From Platynereis dumerilii (taxonomy: Eukaryota > Annelida > Polychaeta > Phyllodocida > Nereididae): 64,000 bases of DNA. The stretch spans positions 876,011 through 940,010 of the forward strand of contig JAPTHN010000100.1 in the NCBI GenBank assembly GCA_026936325.1, written 5' to 3'. How positions within the stretch are numbered: position 1 is the stretch's first letter; each line of letters opens with the position of its first letter. A model generated the notes under the pieces. The model made no database searches, was not told where the DNA came from, and saw only the letters and a list, made by a program, of their open reading frames with translations. This document shows, in pieces, positions 32,022-43,539 of the stretch. A program made the translations under genes and the position numbers.

Positions 32022-33273
32022 AGGCACACACTCATCAAATCCTGACTTTCAATAAATGCACCTTTCATCGGTGGAACTAAGTCTTATAAGCACACGAAGG
32101 TAGTTAAAAAAAATTACTGGCAAGTCTGCACTTTGTAAACGACCTGTGAAATTTTGGTTTTAGACCTCCTTCGTGGGTCACCAGTCAGCTTGCTCATTTA
32201 ATATGCATGACGTAAGGCTGGGTGGCCCCTCCCTCCCTCAAGCCTAGTCAGCCAAGAGTGACCACTGCCCATGCAATCATGCATGTCAATGTACACACAG
32301 CTGATTGACTTGACATGCGGAGTTTATGTGTGGTGCAGAAACCCCTGTGACAAATTCACCCAAAACCCAACAATACAAGAATTTGCGAAGAATGGGCTAA
32401 TTTTCTATATAACATAAATCGAAAGAAGGTAAATGCCAAGGCATTTTATGGGTGTAGTGTACACTTCAAAGATCGGAATGTGTGTAGTGTACACCTCAAA
32501 GATTCCGATCTAACAAATAAATTGGAAGCCAATCAGGCTTTAAAAAGACCGAGATTGGTTGATGGAGCCATCCCATCATTTGACTTACTTGACCATTTAG
32601 ATCACATAGGCCTAATGATGACGTGTGTATGCATTATTCAATGGCATGACATTTTGCATTCTGTTATTTCAAAAATATAAAGAAAATAAGAGGAATAATT
32701 TTCCAAAAAGTCACAATCTATCAATATTCATATGATAAGAGCAAAGATACAACATGTATCGCTTAGGACAAAAAAAGACCAAAACAGTGGCTCACCTGTT
32801 GGTAATTTCAAGCTTGGCATTATGTGATTATGGATCTCAGATGGTTATGCACTGTAAGGTGCTGTCACCACTCGGAATTCATTAGTAACTTACCAGTCAT
32901 TGACTCATTGGTGTCGATGTTCAACCTATTAACTTCAGCAGCTCATCATTGTCAGTCCTACCCAGTCCCTCTCAGGCTCATACAGTGTCATATACGTACG
33001 TGTAAGGCTGCAAGCCCATTTCAGGCTCACTGTCTGAATCTAAGCCCTCATCATTCCACGTTGCCATTTGTTTACCTTTTACCCTGAATGACGTAGTCTG
33101 CTAATTAATAGCTGGCAGGGGTCGCTTCCAATTGTGCCATCTCTCAGGCCAAAATTAAAAGTAGCTTTTTCAGTACTTAATTTTGGTCAAATAGGTGAGC
33201 AATTTTGAAGGTGCATATAAAAAAGTAGGTTTGATTCACATATCAAATAAAAAAAGTGCACGATTGTGGCCCT
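32022..33273 (+). mobile_element. decayed TTAA-flanked DNA transposon with THAP fragment (Kolobok-like)
   Basis: TTAA borders at 32018-32021 and 33274-33277 enclose a 1252-bp segment whose ends (AGGCACACACTC and GATTGTGGCCCT) are weakly inverted. At about 32372-32650 a + frame reads like the C-terminal half of a THAP zinc finger: EEWANFLYNINRKKVNAKAF, then CSVHFKD, and the LVDGAIPSF ending (THAP domains end near GAxPSxF). The CSVHFKD/CSVHLKD block is duplicated by a local repeat, and the N-terminal zinc ligands are not in frame. Kolobok transposons combine TTAA duplications with THAP-bearing transposases, so that superfamily is inferred. P-like elements also carry THAP domains but not TTAA. 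Confidence 0.6.
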
Positions 33274-33277
33274 TTAA

Positions 33278-33642
33278 AGGTAGTAAGTCCGCATTTTTAA
33301 TGGGCTGTTTATGGATAGATTTCAGTCATATTTAACACATTCCAGTTGAAAAATTTACCTAATTGTTATTCTATTGACAGTATAAGAAGTTTATTTCCTT
33401 GAAAAATGTAAACAAATAGTTTTTAATGCCGTGAAAAAGCCCTGCTTTGTTTACATTACAAGCAATGCAGGGCTCTCCTTAAGTAATTTAAGGCTTTACA
33501 ATCAAACGAACTCACTTAATTAAAGAAAACACACAATTCTGTTGATTGGAAATGTATACTATACTTTAAATCTATCAATTTATGATCTATAACAATTAAC
33601 AAGAAGCTAAAATTTTGCATAGAATCGGCGGACTTACTACCT
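33278..33642. mobile_element. TTAA-flanked MITE abutting the THAP element
   Basis: Exact inverted ends AGGTAGTAAGTCCGC and GCGGACTTACTACCT are bordered by TTAA at 33274-33277 and 33643-33646. The 365-bp interior is non-coding. Its left TTAA is also the right border of the THAP-bearing element. Confidence 0.88.
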
Positions 33643-34626
33643 TTAATCATGTCTTCTTGCTCCCTTCTTTGAATTTGCTCTTTTTTTCTTTGAATTAAAG
33701 CTGGTCTTCATTTGCACTGGCTTCTGTTATTTTATCTCTCCTTTTGGCTAGAGATGCACAGATTTCTGCCACAGTATCCTGTATCCAGCCGCGTATTGGA
33801 ATTTGCAGGATATCCGGTAACCGGCAGAATTATGGTATCTGAGCCAGATATGGGATTCTCAAAATTTATTGAAAAGCTGAAAAAATGTTGATGAATAATA
33901 AGAGAATGTTTGCCACCTAACACAAAAAAAAAGTTTGTTCGGCAAATGGAATTTTGATTACAATGTAATTAAAATATCCCTTTATGACACAATATATGTT
34001 TTTTGAAAAGTTAGTTTTCGCCTGTAGCTTAATGGAGTACTGTAATGTTAAAATTACGATATAAAAGTCGGCACATCTCATTTTTGCTAATTAGAATGCA
34101 GCTATTACATTATTTATACATTAGAAAAACAAGTTTTTCGTCACTTCACATGCGATAAAAATAAGGTTTTAAAAAGCAACACAAATGGCTGCCAGTTTTC
34201 TTTGATCTGCAGTTATATATTTGTGGGTTATAATCTTGAATAAGTAAGTGAACCTGTCCACAAATTTGGAAAAAAAAAACAAATTATTTTTTGAGTGGTA
34301 TTTTTCAGTCAATTTTAGTTGTTAGACCCATGGTCTGTTGTAGGAAAATAGTTAAATTATAGGTTTTTAATATTCCAGCTCAATAACCAGGATATTGTAA
34401 CTTTTAATTTTTGCTAATATATAAATCTAATGTCTGATAGACAAATCTTTGCACGTCCACAATGTCATATTCCATAGTCAATTTTAGAATTTTGAAGACC
34501 TGGCTCTTTGAAAATCCCTAATATTCCTGCAATTTGACCAAGAATGTATCAAGATTTCTACGACCTTTTTGGCGTAGTATACCGTAATAGAAAGAAGAAA
34601 CAAGCATTGCCAGTGTAAGAAAATAT

Positions 34627-34632
34627 TTTATT
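34627..34632 (-). terminator. poly(A) signal of the cationic peptide gene
   Basis: AATAAA on the minus strand, about 210 bases after the stop codon of the two-exon secreted peptide gene. No closer canonical signal was seen. Confidence 0.5.
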
Positions 34633-34843
34633 AAGAGAATAATAAGAGGACAGCTTGTCAAATTGTTGTTTTACAAAGATGTCAATCACTTAAAATATTC
34701 AAGAGAACAGTGCTTAATTAAGCTTAATTGTCCTGGCATATATATATATATATATAGTTGTCATGATAACATTTTAATTAAGATGTGAATTTGCCATCTG
34801 CAAAGCCGCATGCAGTTGAAGCAGCATTTTCAATCCCTTTTCC

Positions 34844-36474
34844 TTATTGATCATCTCTCTGGAACCTTCTGGGTCTAAACATGTTCTTCAACATGCCCCA
34901 AACACTGCCAAGAAATTTCTTCTGGATGTGCTTCCTTTTCTCCATGTTCTTTGCAGCTCCGGCATCTCTTTCTTGCTCCTGAGCATCTCGGAGGTACCTT
35001 TCAATTTCAGTGGCAGTTGGATCTCTCAGGGCCTTCTCCAGTGCTTCCAGGTCACTTTCAGTCAGGTCATCATTTTCTTGCTCCCTCTTCTCAGGCTGAG
35101 TAAAAGAAAGACAGAGAAAAGTTAGTTTTTAAAGTTTATAAATTTTGGACTCACCCAAAATCATAATGCAAAAAGTCAGGCAACATACTTCAGTGTCTCT
35201 TAGGGGATACTATGTGTATGTTTACCAAATATGATATAAACTTGCTTCTCAAAACAGTATTTTTCTAATTTTGTATTAATATGAATAAACTAATTATGTC
35301 AAATACATTTCCTGTTAATATCATGACAATACTTCGATTAAAGCATCCTTTGTCAGTCTGGCGAAAGTGAGAACTGGATGCTGCTGCCACCTGGCCCAAA
35401 GTTAGTTTTCTATGCTGCAGCATTGTTGTCCCAAGAAATAGTTCAATTTCATTGCACGTTTGTAAGGGAACCGGAAATTCTGCAATGGGCATTTTTCACA
35501 TATTGTCAATTTTGTCAACTCCATCAAATTTCCTTGGGTTTCCTAGCTAACAATCTTTGTTGCGGACCGGACCGCCTCCTCTGAGGAGTGAGGCAGTCCG
35601 ATCCAGGAGGGAGGCTGTCCAGTATACCTGTAAGTACCGGTTTCCAACTTAGGGGCCAACCAGACGATAGTTTGGGTGGGGCTATGACTTTTACCCCTGA
35701 GATGAACTTTTATTTTGGCTCGCGACTTATGAATGCGCGACAAACCTTTTTATCACAATTTTAAGATTACGGTACCCCAGCTAGCCTGTCAGCATGCCTC
35801 GGTGGTCCAACGTCAGCCCAGCGTCAGTCCGATGTCAGTAGCATCAGACCAGCTTCGGGCCGACGTTAGACCGCCGAGGCACGCTGATAGGGTATATATA
35901 CAGGTGGAAACAAACTTTTTTTTTCATGTGATTTTTTTTTTCAGTGTCAAGAGGGAAACAAACTTTCTTTTTCACCAAAAAGCCATAGACCCCCCCCCCC
36001 CTAAAGATCATCTGGTCGGCCTCTTATGCTCAATTTCGTTGAAAAGCATCAGAATAGGTTGGAAAAGCTTTTAAAAAGAAATACATCACATCATTTAGGC
36101 TGACTCAAAATTCAAACTATACAGCATAGTGGACATCAATGACCTCACAACAGGCCCAATCCATAGCATTGAAATGAACTGTTATTTGTAATTGGGTAAA
36201 TTGTGACCTCATTGATACTCAGTTGGTGATGTGTTTTGATTGCACTGGAAGTGTATTATATATGACATCACAAATTGCTTATGAGTTATATAAAAAAAAC
36301 ATGGCATGGATAGGGATATGACCTCACAAGGAACAGTCCAATTCTGCAAGCACTTGACATTCGTCGACTGTATATATAGCAGTTAGTTGTAAAATGAAGA
36401 TGTATACTCACTCGTGCCCAAGTGGAGGCGACAGTCAGCAGCAGACCGAGACAGATTACAAGAGCGACCTTCAT
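34844..36474 (-). CDS. secreted prepropeptide with cationic amphipathic C-terminus
   Basis: Two minus-strand exons join in phase into 105 codons (104 residues): 36412-36474 (ATG at 36474, donor gtgagt) and 34844-35095 (acceptor ttactcag, stop TAA). Exon 1 encodes exactly a signal peptide (MKVALVICLGLLLTVASTWA, cleavage expected after Ala20). Residues 22-75 are an acidic, helical propeptide ending Met-Glu-Lys-Arg, a dibasic processing site. The remaining 29 residues (76-104) carry eight Lys/Arg against two Asp. They contain an amphipathic stretch KKFLGSVWGMLKNMF (80-94) and a furin-type RPRR at 95-98 that could trim a shorter peptide. There are no cysteines beyond the signal. Acidic pro-region plus cationic helix is the plan of linear antimicrobial peptide precursors; a neuropeptide or hormone precursor is the alternative. 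I do not recognise a named family. A TATA box lies upstream. Confidence 0.82.
35785..35892. repeat. short foldback MITE-like element
   Basis: CCTGTCAGCATGCCTCGGTG and its near-complement CGCCGAGGCACGCTGATAGG enclose about 70 bp with further short repeats of ACGTCAG/CAGCG type. It sits in the intron of the cationic peptide gene. Its superfamily is unclear. Confidence 0.6.
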
Positions 36475-36518
36475 GGTGAAAAGATGTCAGCGTCTGACAA
36501 CCCCCCACACCCTCGCTG

Positions 36519-36526
36519 CTTATATA
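36519..36526 (-). promoter_or_regulatory. TATA box of the cationic peptide gene
   Basis: TATATAAG on the minus strand, 45-52 bases upstream of the ATG at 36474. A start site 25-31 bases downstream would give a 5' leader of about 15-25 bases. Confidence 0.7.
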
Positions 36527-36558
36527 ACCGAACTATTTTCCTTAAACTTAACCAAAAT

Positions 36559-36644
36559 GCCACATCCTTACTGTATTTAGGTACCATTGTAATGAGAATA
36601 AGCCACATCCTTACTGCATTTAGCTGCCATTGTAATGAGATTAA
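36559..36644 (-). promoter_or_regulatory. 43-bp tandem duplication upstream of the peptide promoter
   Basis: Two near-identical 43-bp units lie just upstream of the TATA box. Each carries, on the minus strand, AAGGATGTGGC, which overlaps an ETS-like core (GGAT) and a RUNX-like core (TGTGG), as well as TCATTACAATGG. Composite ETS/RUNX sites are known from immune enhancers; their use here is inferred from sequence alone. Confidence 0.45.
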
Positions 36645-37026
36645 TAAAAACATGCATCAGTTAATTGTCACCCCTCCCCTTTGTGTTCTGTATTCTATTG
36701 TTGACTTTTTTTTTAGAGGAATAAAAGGCCTGGAGCAGCTTTTAACTTCCTTAAAACCATCCAAACGTGCGTCATCTGCACCGACTCGCTGCGGTTTTTA
36801 TTTTTAAACGGCTTCTACCCAATCAAGTGTACAATTTGGTCTTCACAATGAACATTGTTTGATCTCATCAGAAACAACATCAATGTGTTCATACATATCA
36901 TAGATATCATCTCCTAAATTATTTTAAAGAAACTGTTTTTTTTCCTTTTGTAAAATAATATCATGCGTGACTCAAATTATTAATGTATCAATATATCAGG
37001 GTCGGCAAACTTTAGCGGTAGGAATA

Positions 37027-37234
37027 CACTGTAAATTTTGAATTTTGAGTTAGCTTAATTGTTTGAGTGAGATGGATGCACAATTCCTTTGAGCCAAGAT
37101 AGCTTGTTGTTTGCAAGTTATAACAACATAAAGATTATCATAACTTAAAACGGCAAGCTATCATGGCTCAAACAAATTGTGCAAACGTCTCACTCAATCA
37201 TTTGAGCTATCTCAGAATTTCAGAATTTACAGTG
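37027..37234. mobile_element. TA-flanked MITE (CACTGTAAATTTTGA ends), copy 1
   Basis: The 208-bp foldback has ends CACTGTAAATTTTGAATTTT and its complement, flanked by TA. A second copy is at 58269-58477. Part of one arm (CTCAAAATTCAAACTATACAG) occurs near 36104-36124. Tc1/mariner-type by target duplication. Confidence 0.8.
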
Positions 37235-38589
37235 TATTAATCAGACAAGAATGTATTATAGTCCATTAGATATCAGAGAATCTTGACTCTCCAGAAACTT
37301 TTTATGCTTTCTGTAACTTAATTAGGAGCGGAGATATGGTCAGTTGAAAAAAATGTTAATATTGTGAATTTTTTTACATAGCAGTAAATTTAGGGAGTCA
37401 TCTTTTAACAGCTTGACCTTCACTGAGGGGTTATGGTGAGTAAGGGGAACTTCAAATTTTGTGAGATTATTCAAGGGTATTAGCAAAAATTGCTCTCAGA
37501 TTTGTGTAAATAGTCTATTTCCTTTTATGCAAATTTATGCTGAAAAACTTCAATAAGGCAGTAAAAAGATGAAATTTTCAAAAATTAAGAAAAACCTTTG
37601 AAACAAAGAGTGGAGTTCATGCAAATTCATATATTAAGTTTTTTGGGTCAATCTGTTGAATAATTACTGCAAACATCACATTCCCAACGTAAAGCAATCA
37701 AAAATTATATCGATATCACAGACTTGGTGTTAGAGCCCATTAACCCTGAAAAGCGGGTCAAAAAAATCTTGCGGATCAATTAGTTGAGTAATCTGTGCAG
37801 ACATGACATACCTAATTTAAAGCAATCATGGGCACAAGGCCAAAAGCTCTAGGGGGGTACGGACACTATTAGGGGGGTACGGACACCACGAAGAGACAAA
37901 TCTGATGTAGCTCAACAACTGATATAGATATCAATATGCTTTTATTGTTGTAATGTAGCTAGTACGCTAGTGAGTAGCCAGATGTGCCATGTGTTTTGAA
38001 ATGCCCCGAAGTTCAGCTTGTGTGAGAAGTAAGGGGGGGGGGGACACTACGCATTTTCCATAAAATGAAAACTTCAAATTTAAGACCTCACAGAACCAAA
38101 AAGGAAGGCTTTGAAATTCTACAAACTATTCAGCCCATTAGTCTGACCAGTTCCATTGGCCAAACAAGTTATTTGAAAGTGTTTTACACAGTGATGTAGC
38201 CCTTCATTGATGACACTACCCGCATTTTGCAACTGCGTGACAATCACAACATTTCCACAGTCTGCTGGTCATATACAGGTTGTCCGGTTGGTCACTTTTT
38301 TTTTAGCTAGGGCTAGACAAACTGCACTCAATGCATAGTCCTAGTAACAAAACATGCTATATAAAGGTCTAACTTAACCTTTAAAAAAAAACAAGGTACA
38401 ATAAAAAAAAAAGACTCTTTCATGCATCACTGTTCTTCAGGGTTTTTCGGTGGAGACCTTACTCTTATTATTTTTGGATAGGCTACTCCTGACAGTCTTG
38501 GGTTCAGAGACAGCCCCCAAAATTTTGGTTTTTGGCTCAACCATTCTTCACGACTTGTTTACCTTGCCTCACACTGCAAGGGGATGTCT

Positions 38590-39130
38590 CAAAAGCATCA
38601 TGACAATGGAGAAGACAGCCAGTGGGGTACCCCCTTACTATTTGGATACCCAACTATTAGTGGGATACCCATACAATGATGGGGGACACCCGGTGCTATT
38701 ATCAAACAACTTGGATACCCCCACCATGACAATGGAGAAAACCACCAGTGTGGATCCCACCATTGCTGGGATGCCCATCAACTAGTTGGATACCCATACA
38801 ATAATGAGAAGTCGGAGACACCCAGAAGGATTCTCAGACAAGAGGCAAACCCCCATCATGACAATGGAGAAGACAATCAGTGGGATACCCCTCTACTAGT
38901 GGGATACTCATCTATGAGTGGGATACCCATACAAGAATGAGAAGATCAAGGAAACCTGGTGGGATTCTCATATATGTGAGGTATAATATAACTCCTTCGC
39001 GATAATTGAGAAGTCAGCCAGTAGGGTACCCCTCTATTTGTGGGATACCCCTCTACTTATGGGATACCCACATAAGAATGAGAAGACAGGGGACATCCAG
39101 AGGGATTCTCCTACAATTGAGATACCCCAA
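38590..39130. repeat. degenerate tandem repeat of GTGGGATACCC units
   Basis: Irregular repeats of GTGGGATACCCATAC, AATGAGAAGAC and GACACCCAG words, with spacing variable from about 20 to 50 bp. No consistent reading frame. Confidence 0.75.
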
Positions 39131-39395
39131 TGACATGAAAATACCCTGTTGAAAAAGATTAGCTTCATTGGTTGAACACGTCAGCTGATCGCACTTTGCC
39201 AGCTGACAAGAAAAGGACTGCCAGCTGATGACCTTGCCAGCTTGGAAGATCCCAGCTGACAGTTTGCCAGCCAGCTAGACACCTGCTTCATAACAGATAA
39301 ATTACGTAACAGATCATGGGGTGCCCCTGAATGAGAGAACACCCAGTGGGATACCCCTCAACTCCTTGGATACCAATACGAGGAGATGGTGGACA

Positions 39396-40310
39396 TCTTG
39401 TCTGATTATTACTTGTCTGACATTCTCTTGTCTGTCATTTCCTTGTCTGGTTATTGCCAGTGTGACATTTTCCTTGTTCATCTCTTGTCGGATCTTTCCA
39501 TGTCTGATTATTGCTTGTGTGATATTCTCTTGTTTGACCTTTCCTTGTCTGATCTTCTCTTGTGTGATCTTCACTTGTCTGATTATCAGTTGTCTGATAT
39601 TCACTTCTCTGATTATTCCCTGTCTGATTCATGCTTGTCTGATTTTCCTTGTCTGATTATTGCTTGTCTGATTTTCTCCTGTCTGATCTTTACTTGTCTG
39701 ATTACTGCTTATATCTGTTCTTCTCTTGTCTGATCCTTGTCCGATTATTACTTGACTGATCTTTTCTTGTCTGATTTTTCCTTGTTTGAATACTGCTTGT
39801 CTGATCTTCTTTTGTTAGAGTTTTCCTTGTCTGATTTTGGCTTTCTGATTTTCTCTTGTCTGATCATTCCTTGTCTGACTATCACTTGTCTGATCTTTCT
39901 TTGTCCGATTATTACTTGTCGTGTATTCTCTTATCTAATATTTACTCGCCTGATCTTTCCTAGTCTGAATATAGCTTGTCTGGTCTTTCCTTGTGCATGT
40001 CTGACCTTTTCTTGTCTGATTATTGCATGTCTGATTATTGCCTCTCTGATTATTTCTTGTCTGATTGCTTGCCTGATCTTTCCTTGTGTGATTGTTGCTT
40101 GTCTGATCTTTTCTTGTCTGATTTTGGCTTTTCCTGTCATCTCTTATCTGATCATTCCCTGTGAACAAGGGCTAGTGTAACAGCCTGAAAGCTTCCAATG
40201 GAAGTAAATACTGCTGTTTGTATACTATTAATTGGAATACCATTCCCTGTCTTATCATCCATTGTCTGATTCTTGTCCTTTCTTGTCTGATCATTACTTC
40301 ATTGCCTGCT
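39396..40310. repeat. CTTGTCTGATTATTG minisatellite
   Basis: About 900 bp of degenerate units of roughly 13-15 bp with the core CTTGTCTGAT. Long open frames appear on both strands because most units are 15 bp. Their Leu-Ser-Asp or Asn-Gln-Thr-Arg-Lys repeats follow from the DNA repeat and are not evidence of a gene. Confidence 0.9.
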
Positions 40311-40734
40311 ATAATGTCAGATTAGGTATATTTCATGAGGAATCCACCGAGAGAATCTTTGCTGAAGTGGAGGAATCATGCACAAAATAGCACATAATAT
40401 AGAAGGCAAATTTACAAATTTCCTCGGTTGAAGTCTTCTCATCAAACAACACATAAACTGATGATGTCATACACATCTTCTGCAAAATGAACATTGAGCA
40501 GTGCCCATCTGTGTCTAACACTGGGGACAAATGGAATTTCGCCGGCTGTATATGTACCACAAAGCAGATGGTTCTGCTCTTGATCTGAGATGCAAAATAT
40601 CCCACCCATCTGCTGGTAATATGATCATTGCTTCCAATTCTAGTTCGAGCCAAAGCGTAATTTTTTTAATTCTCCAAGCAAACATGGCTGAACTCAGAAT
40701 CGGTACAGGTTGAATTTTAGCAGAGATTGTAGGA

Positions 40735-40985
40735 TGGTTAGCAGCAGAGAGTGGAGTTCCAACAGCAACAGAGAGTGGAGGGTGCACAGCAGTAGAGGAT
40801 GGGTGGTGTATAGCAACAGAGAGTAGATGGACAGCAATGGAGGGTGAAGAGTGGACAGCAGCAGGGAGTGGACGGCGGCTGACGGAGAGTGGAGGGTGGA
40901 TAGCAGTAGAGGGTGGAAGGTGAACACTAACATCAACAGAGAGTGGAGGGTGGTCAGCAACAGAGAGTGGAGGGACATTGGAAGC
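40735..40985. repeat. AGCAACAGAGAGTGGAGGGTGG minisatellite
   Basis: About ten purine-rich degenerate units of roughly 20-30 bp containing AGAGAGTGGAGGGTG. No coding interpretation. Confidence 0.85.
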
Positions 40986-41677
40986 TCAGTGATGAGATAG
41001 ACCACTGGATCATCTCACCCTGGGGTTGTGATGGACTGGTCCATCTCAGGCATCCAGGGGTGGTCCATCTCACACTCTCCAGGAGGTCCATCTCACCCAA
41101 GTACACACTAAATTATAAAATTAATGCTCCCTGCCATGACGTCATATTTTTTGAGAATCGTGCAGAAAGTGCTGAATGATCTTGAATAATCACAGAAAAC
41201 AGTTTATTCAAAGCCAAGTTTGTTCAAAATTGCAGTTGTTACATGCCACAACATTCTACAGAATCATAATATAACATCAAAATAGCCGAAAAGTGCCTAT
41301 TGCCAAAAAAATGAAGTAGCTTTCCAAAGTCATCCACCGAAGTCGAGCAGATGAGCTCTATGTTTCTATTGAAACCCCCAAAAATACTTTTTGAAGGGAT
41401 CTTATAGTTCTTCATAGTTAATGAGGGTGGTCCATCTCAGCAGGTGGTCCGTCTCATACAAGTCTCCCCTACAATTTGTAAATTTGTAAGTTCCGCAAGT
41501 TTTCTTTTGACCAACGCAATGTGACATCTTCTTGTTTGACAGTGCTTAGCCTCATTAGAATGACAAATATGCTCATAGAAAGATGCAGTAGGAGTTTCAA
41601 GCTTAAGTGAGTTCCATTTGCTTGGCCACTTTGTAGCATGTCTTTCACCAGATGGCTCCTGGCAGTATCTATATATA

Positions 41678-41867
41678 CACTATAAAAAATGTTGGGACAA
41701 AATTGGTCTTTTATATTCAAAATGGTTTTTTGAAAAACTAAATTTCAATGCAAAACCAACATTGATTTTTAAAGAAAAACAAATTACAATGCAAAACCAA
41801 CATGGATTTTTAAAAAAAAATTCAAAAAACCATTTTGAATCTAAAAAACCAATTTTGTCTGAATTTT
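41678..41867. mobile_element. palindromic hairpin MITE, rearranged copy
   Basis: Begins CACTATAAAAAATGTTGGGA after TA. The left arm is intact, the centre is disturbed by a repeated CAATGCAAAACCAAC block, and the right arm ends near TTTTGTCTGAATTTT without a clear AGAGTG terminus. Confidence 0.8.
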
Positions 41868-42352
41868 AAAAACAGCAGAAGGTGGAATATTCTGTTGAGG
41901 CTCCATTTCCTGTCTTGCCTGATATCAGCATACAAATAAAGTGACAAATCAGAGACTTGCATCATGACAAGTAAAATGTTGATTCCCAGTTGCAGGCCGG
42001 CATAAGAATCCCACAGAACAATGTCCTGCCACTCAAATTCGGATTTTGTTCGCAAAGTTTTCCTCGAGGTGGAGCTCAAGGCTGGCTCAAGTAAATCTTT
42101 TTTTTTTCTTTTCTTTGTGCAGCGGGAGAGGGAACATGTGATTTTTTAACCAAGGGCTTTAACCCTTGTTGCCACAATGGGGGCCTCGGAGCCCCCCTGG
42201 GACTTTTTGCTTTAATATCTTGCACCATATTTGGTCAATAGCATTGCAGATTTCACATAATCCTTGTCAAACTAATCTAAAACAACATCCAAAAGTTGTG
42301 AATCTATTGATATTGAGCATGGTCACTGGTAGGAGTTTGAGCGTTTTTCCAA

Positions 42353-42541
42353 CACTCTAAAAAAAATCGGGACAAAATTGGTTTTTTAGATTCAAAATGG
42401 TTTTTTGAAAAACCAAATTTCAATGCAAAACCAACATGGATTTTTAAAAAAATCCATGTTGGTTTTTTGCATTGAAATTTGGTTTTTCAAAAAACCATTT
42501 TGAATCTAAAAAACCAATTTTGTCTGAAATTTTTTAGAGTG
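42353..42541. mobile_element. palindromic hairpin MITE, best-preserved copy
   Basis: A 189-bp near-perfect palindrome starting CACTCTAAAAAAAATCGGGA and ending AATTTTTTAGAGTG, flanked by AA. Each arm is about 90 bp with almost no loop, so it would form one long hairpin. It is the reference copy for those at 8296, 8730, 15183 and 41678. Confidence 0.92.
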
Positions 42542-42699
42542 AACACAAAGCCGCAATGATAGGCCCCCACCCTTGTGCATGTCATATGAGTAGTACTAAT
42601 TAGCATGCAAGTGCAAATTGGTGGGTGCAGGTACTCAAATGAGGCTTTAAAAAAATATAGTAACAGGCTTTGTTGATTGGCTACTTTTGAATATCTTTA

Positions 42700-43061
42700 C
42701 AGCGAAACACTTTGATATAGATTTAAAATGGACTGTGGCACTGTGAAAATGGCACTTCGTGACTCATGATAGCCGATGAAGTGTCATCTTCTCTACTTTC
42801 AACATGGGAAACATAGAGGCTGTTTGATTAGTCATGATCAAGAGTAAGCCATTTGAGTTCTCATAACAAATTTCAGAGTGAAAATCAGATGCATAATCCT
42901 TTCGTTTGGCTATCACCAACAAGTGGGATCAGTCTCCTTCAATCAAATTAACATTGGAAGTATTGGGTTTGATCATGACAAATAATCAGCATGATGACAC
43001 ACGAAATGCCATTTTCACAGTGCCACGGTCCACTTTAATTCTATATCAAAGTGTTTCGCTG
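42700..43061. mobile_element. TA-flanked MITE, copy 2
   Basis: The 362-bp element has nearly exact inverted ends CAGCGAAACACTTTGATATA and TATATCAAAGTGTTTCGCTG, flanked by TA (42698-42699 and 43062-43063). The second-layer inverted repeat GGCACTGTGAAAATGGC / GCCATTTTCACAGTGCC lies just inside. Its relative is at 14611-14975. Confidence 0.92.
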
Positions 43062-43539
43062 TAATAGATTTGTTAAAAAGCTTCATTTGAGTACCTACAC
43101 CCAAAAAATTTGAACTTTGTCAAAAGGAAGGTTGGGGTAAGTTGTGCCACGAAATGTTGAAGGTAGTGGCAAAAAAAACTAAAGAAGGTGATGACACTCT
43201 GTGCCTATTATCATGCTGGTAAATATAATAATGCAAACATTTTCATTAAAAAATTAACTTTATTGTCAAGAACTTGATGCGCTGAGGAGTGAGGATAGAC
43301 GTAATGTTTCTCATTTGCACAATATTATTGATAATTAGGTTATGTCACTCTGGTTCATGGCTGATAACTTATAGGAGGCATAGGCCTGTCTGAAATTCTG
43401 TGTTGACAAATTTCATCTCGGAGTTTTGGCATGATATCAGTTGCACCTGATTTAGTATGATATACCATGTAAGATTTGTACATGTATTTATCACAAAATT
43501 GTCGCCATACATTGTAACTTGCCTCAGCGTGATGGGAAG

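Noticed and set aside
33750-34480. Possible hAT element starting TAGAGATGCACAGAT near 33750
   Set aside because: One hAT-like end is visible, but I could not find a matching inverted end or a target duplication.
41469-42079. Two adjacent minus-strand frames separated by a palindromic MITE
   Set aside because: They could be one host coding region split by the MITE (hydrophobic helices are visible), but I recognise no family and the ends lack convincing splice sites, so I do not call a gene.
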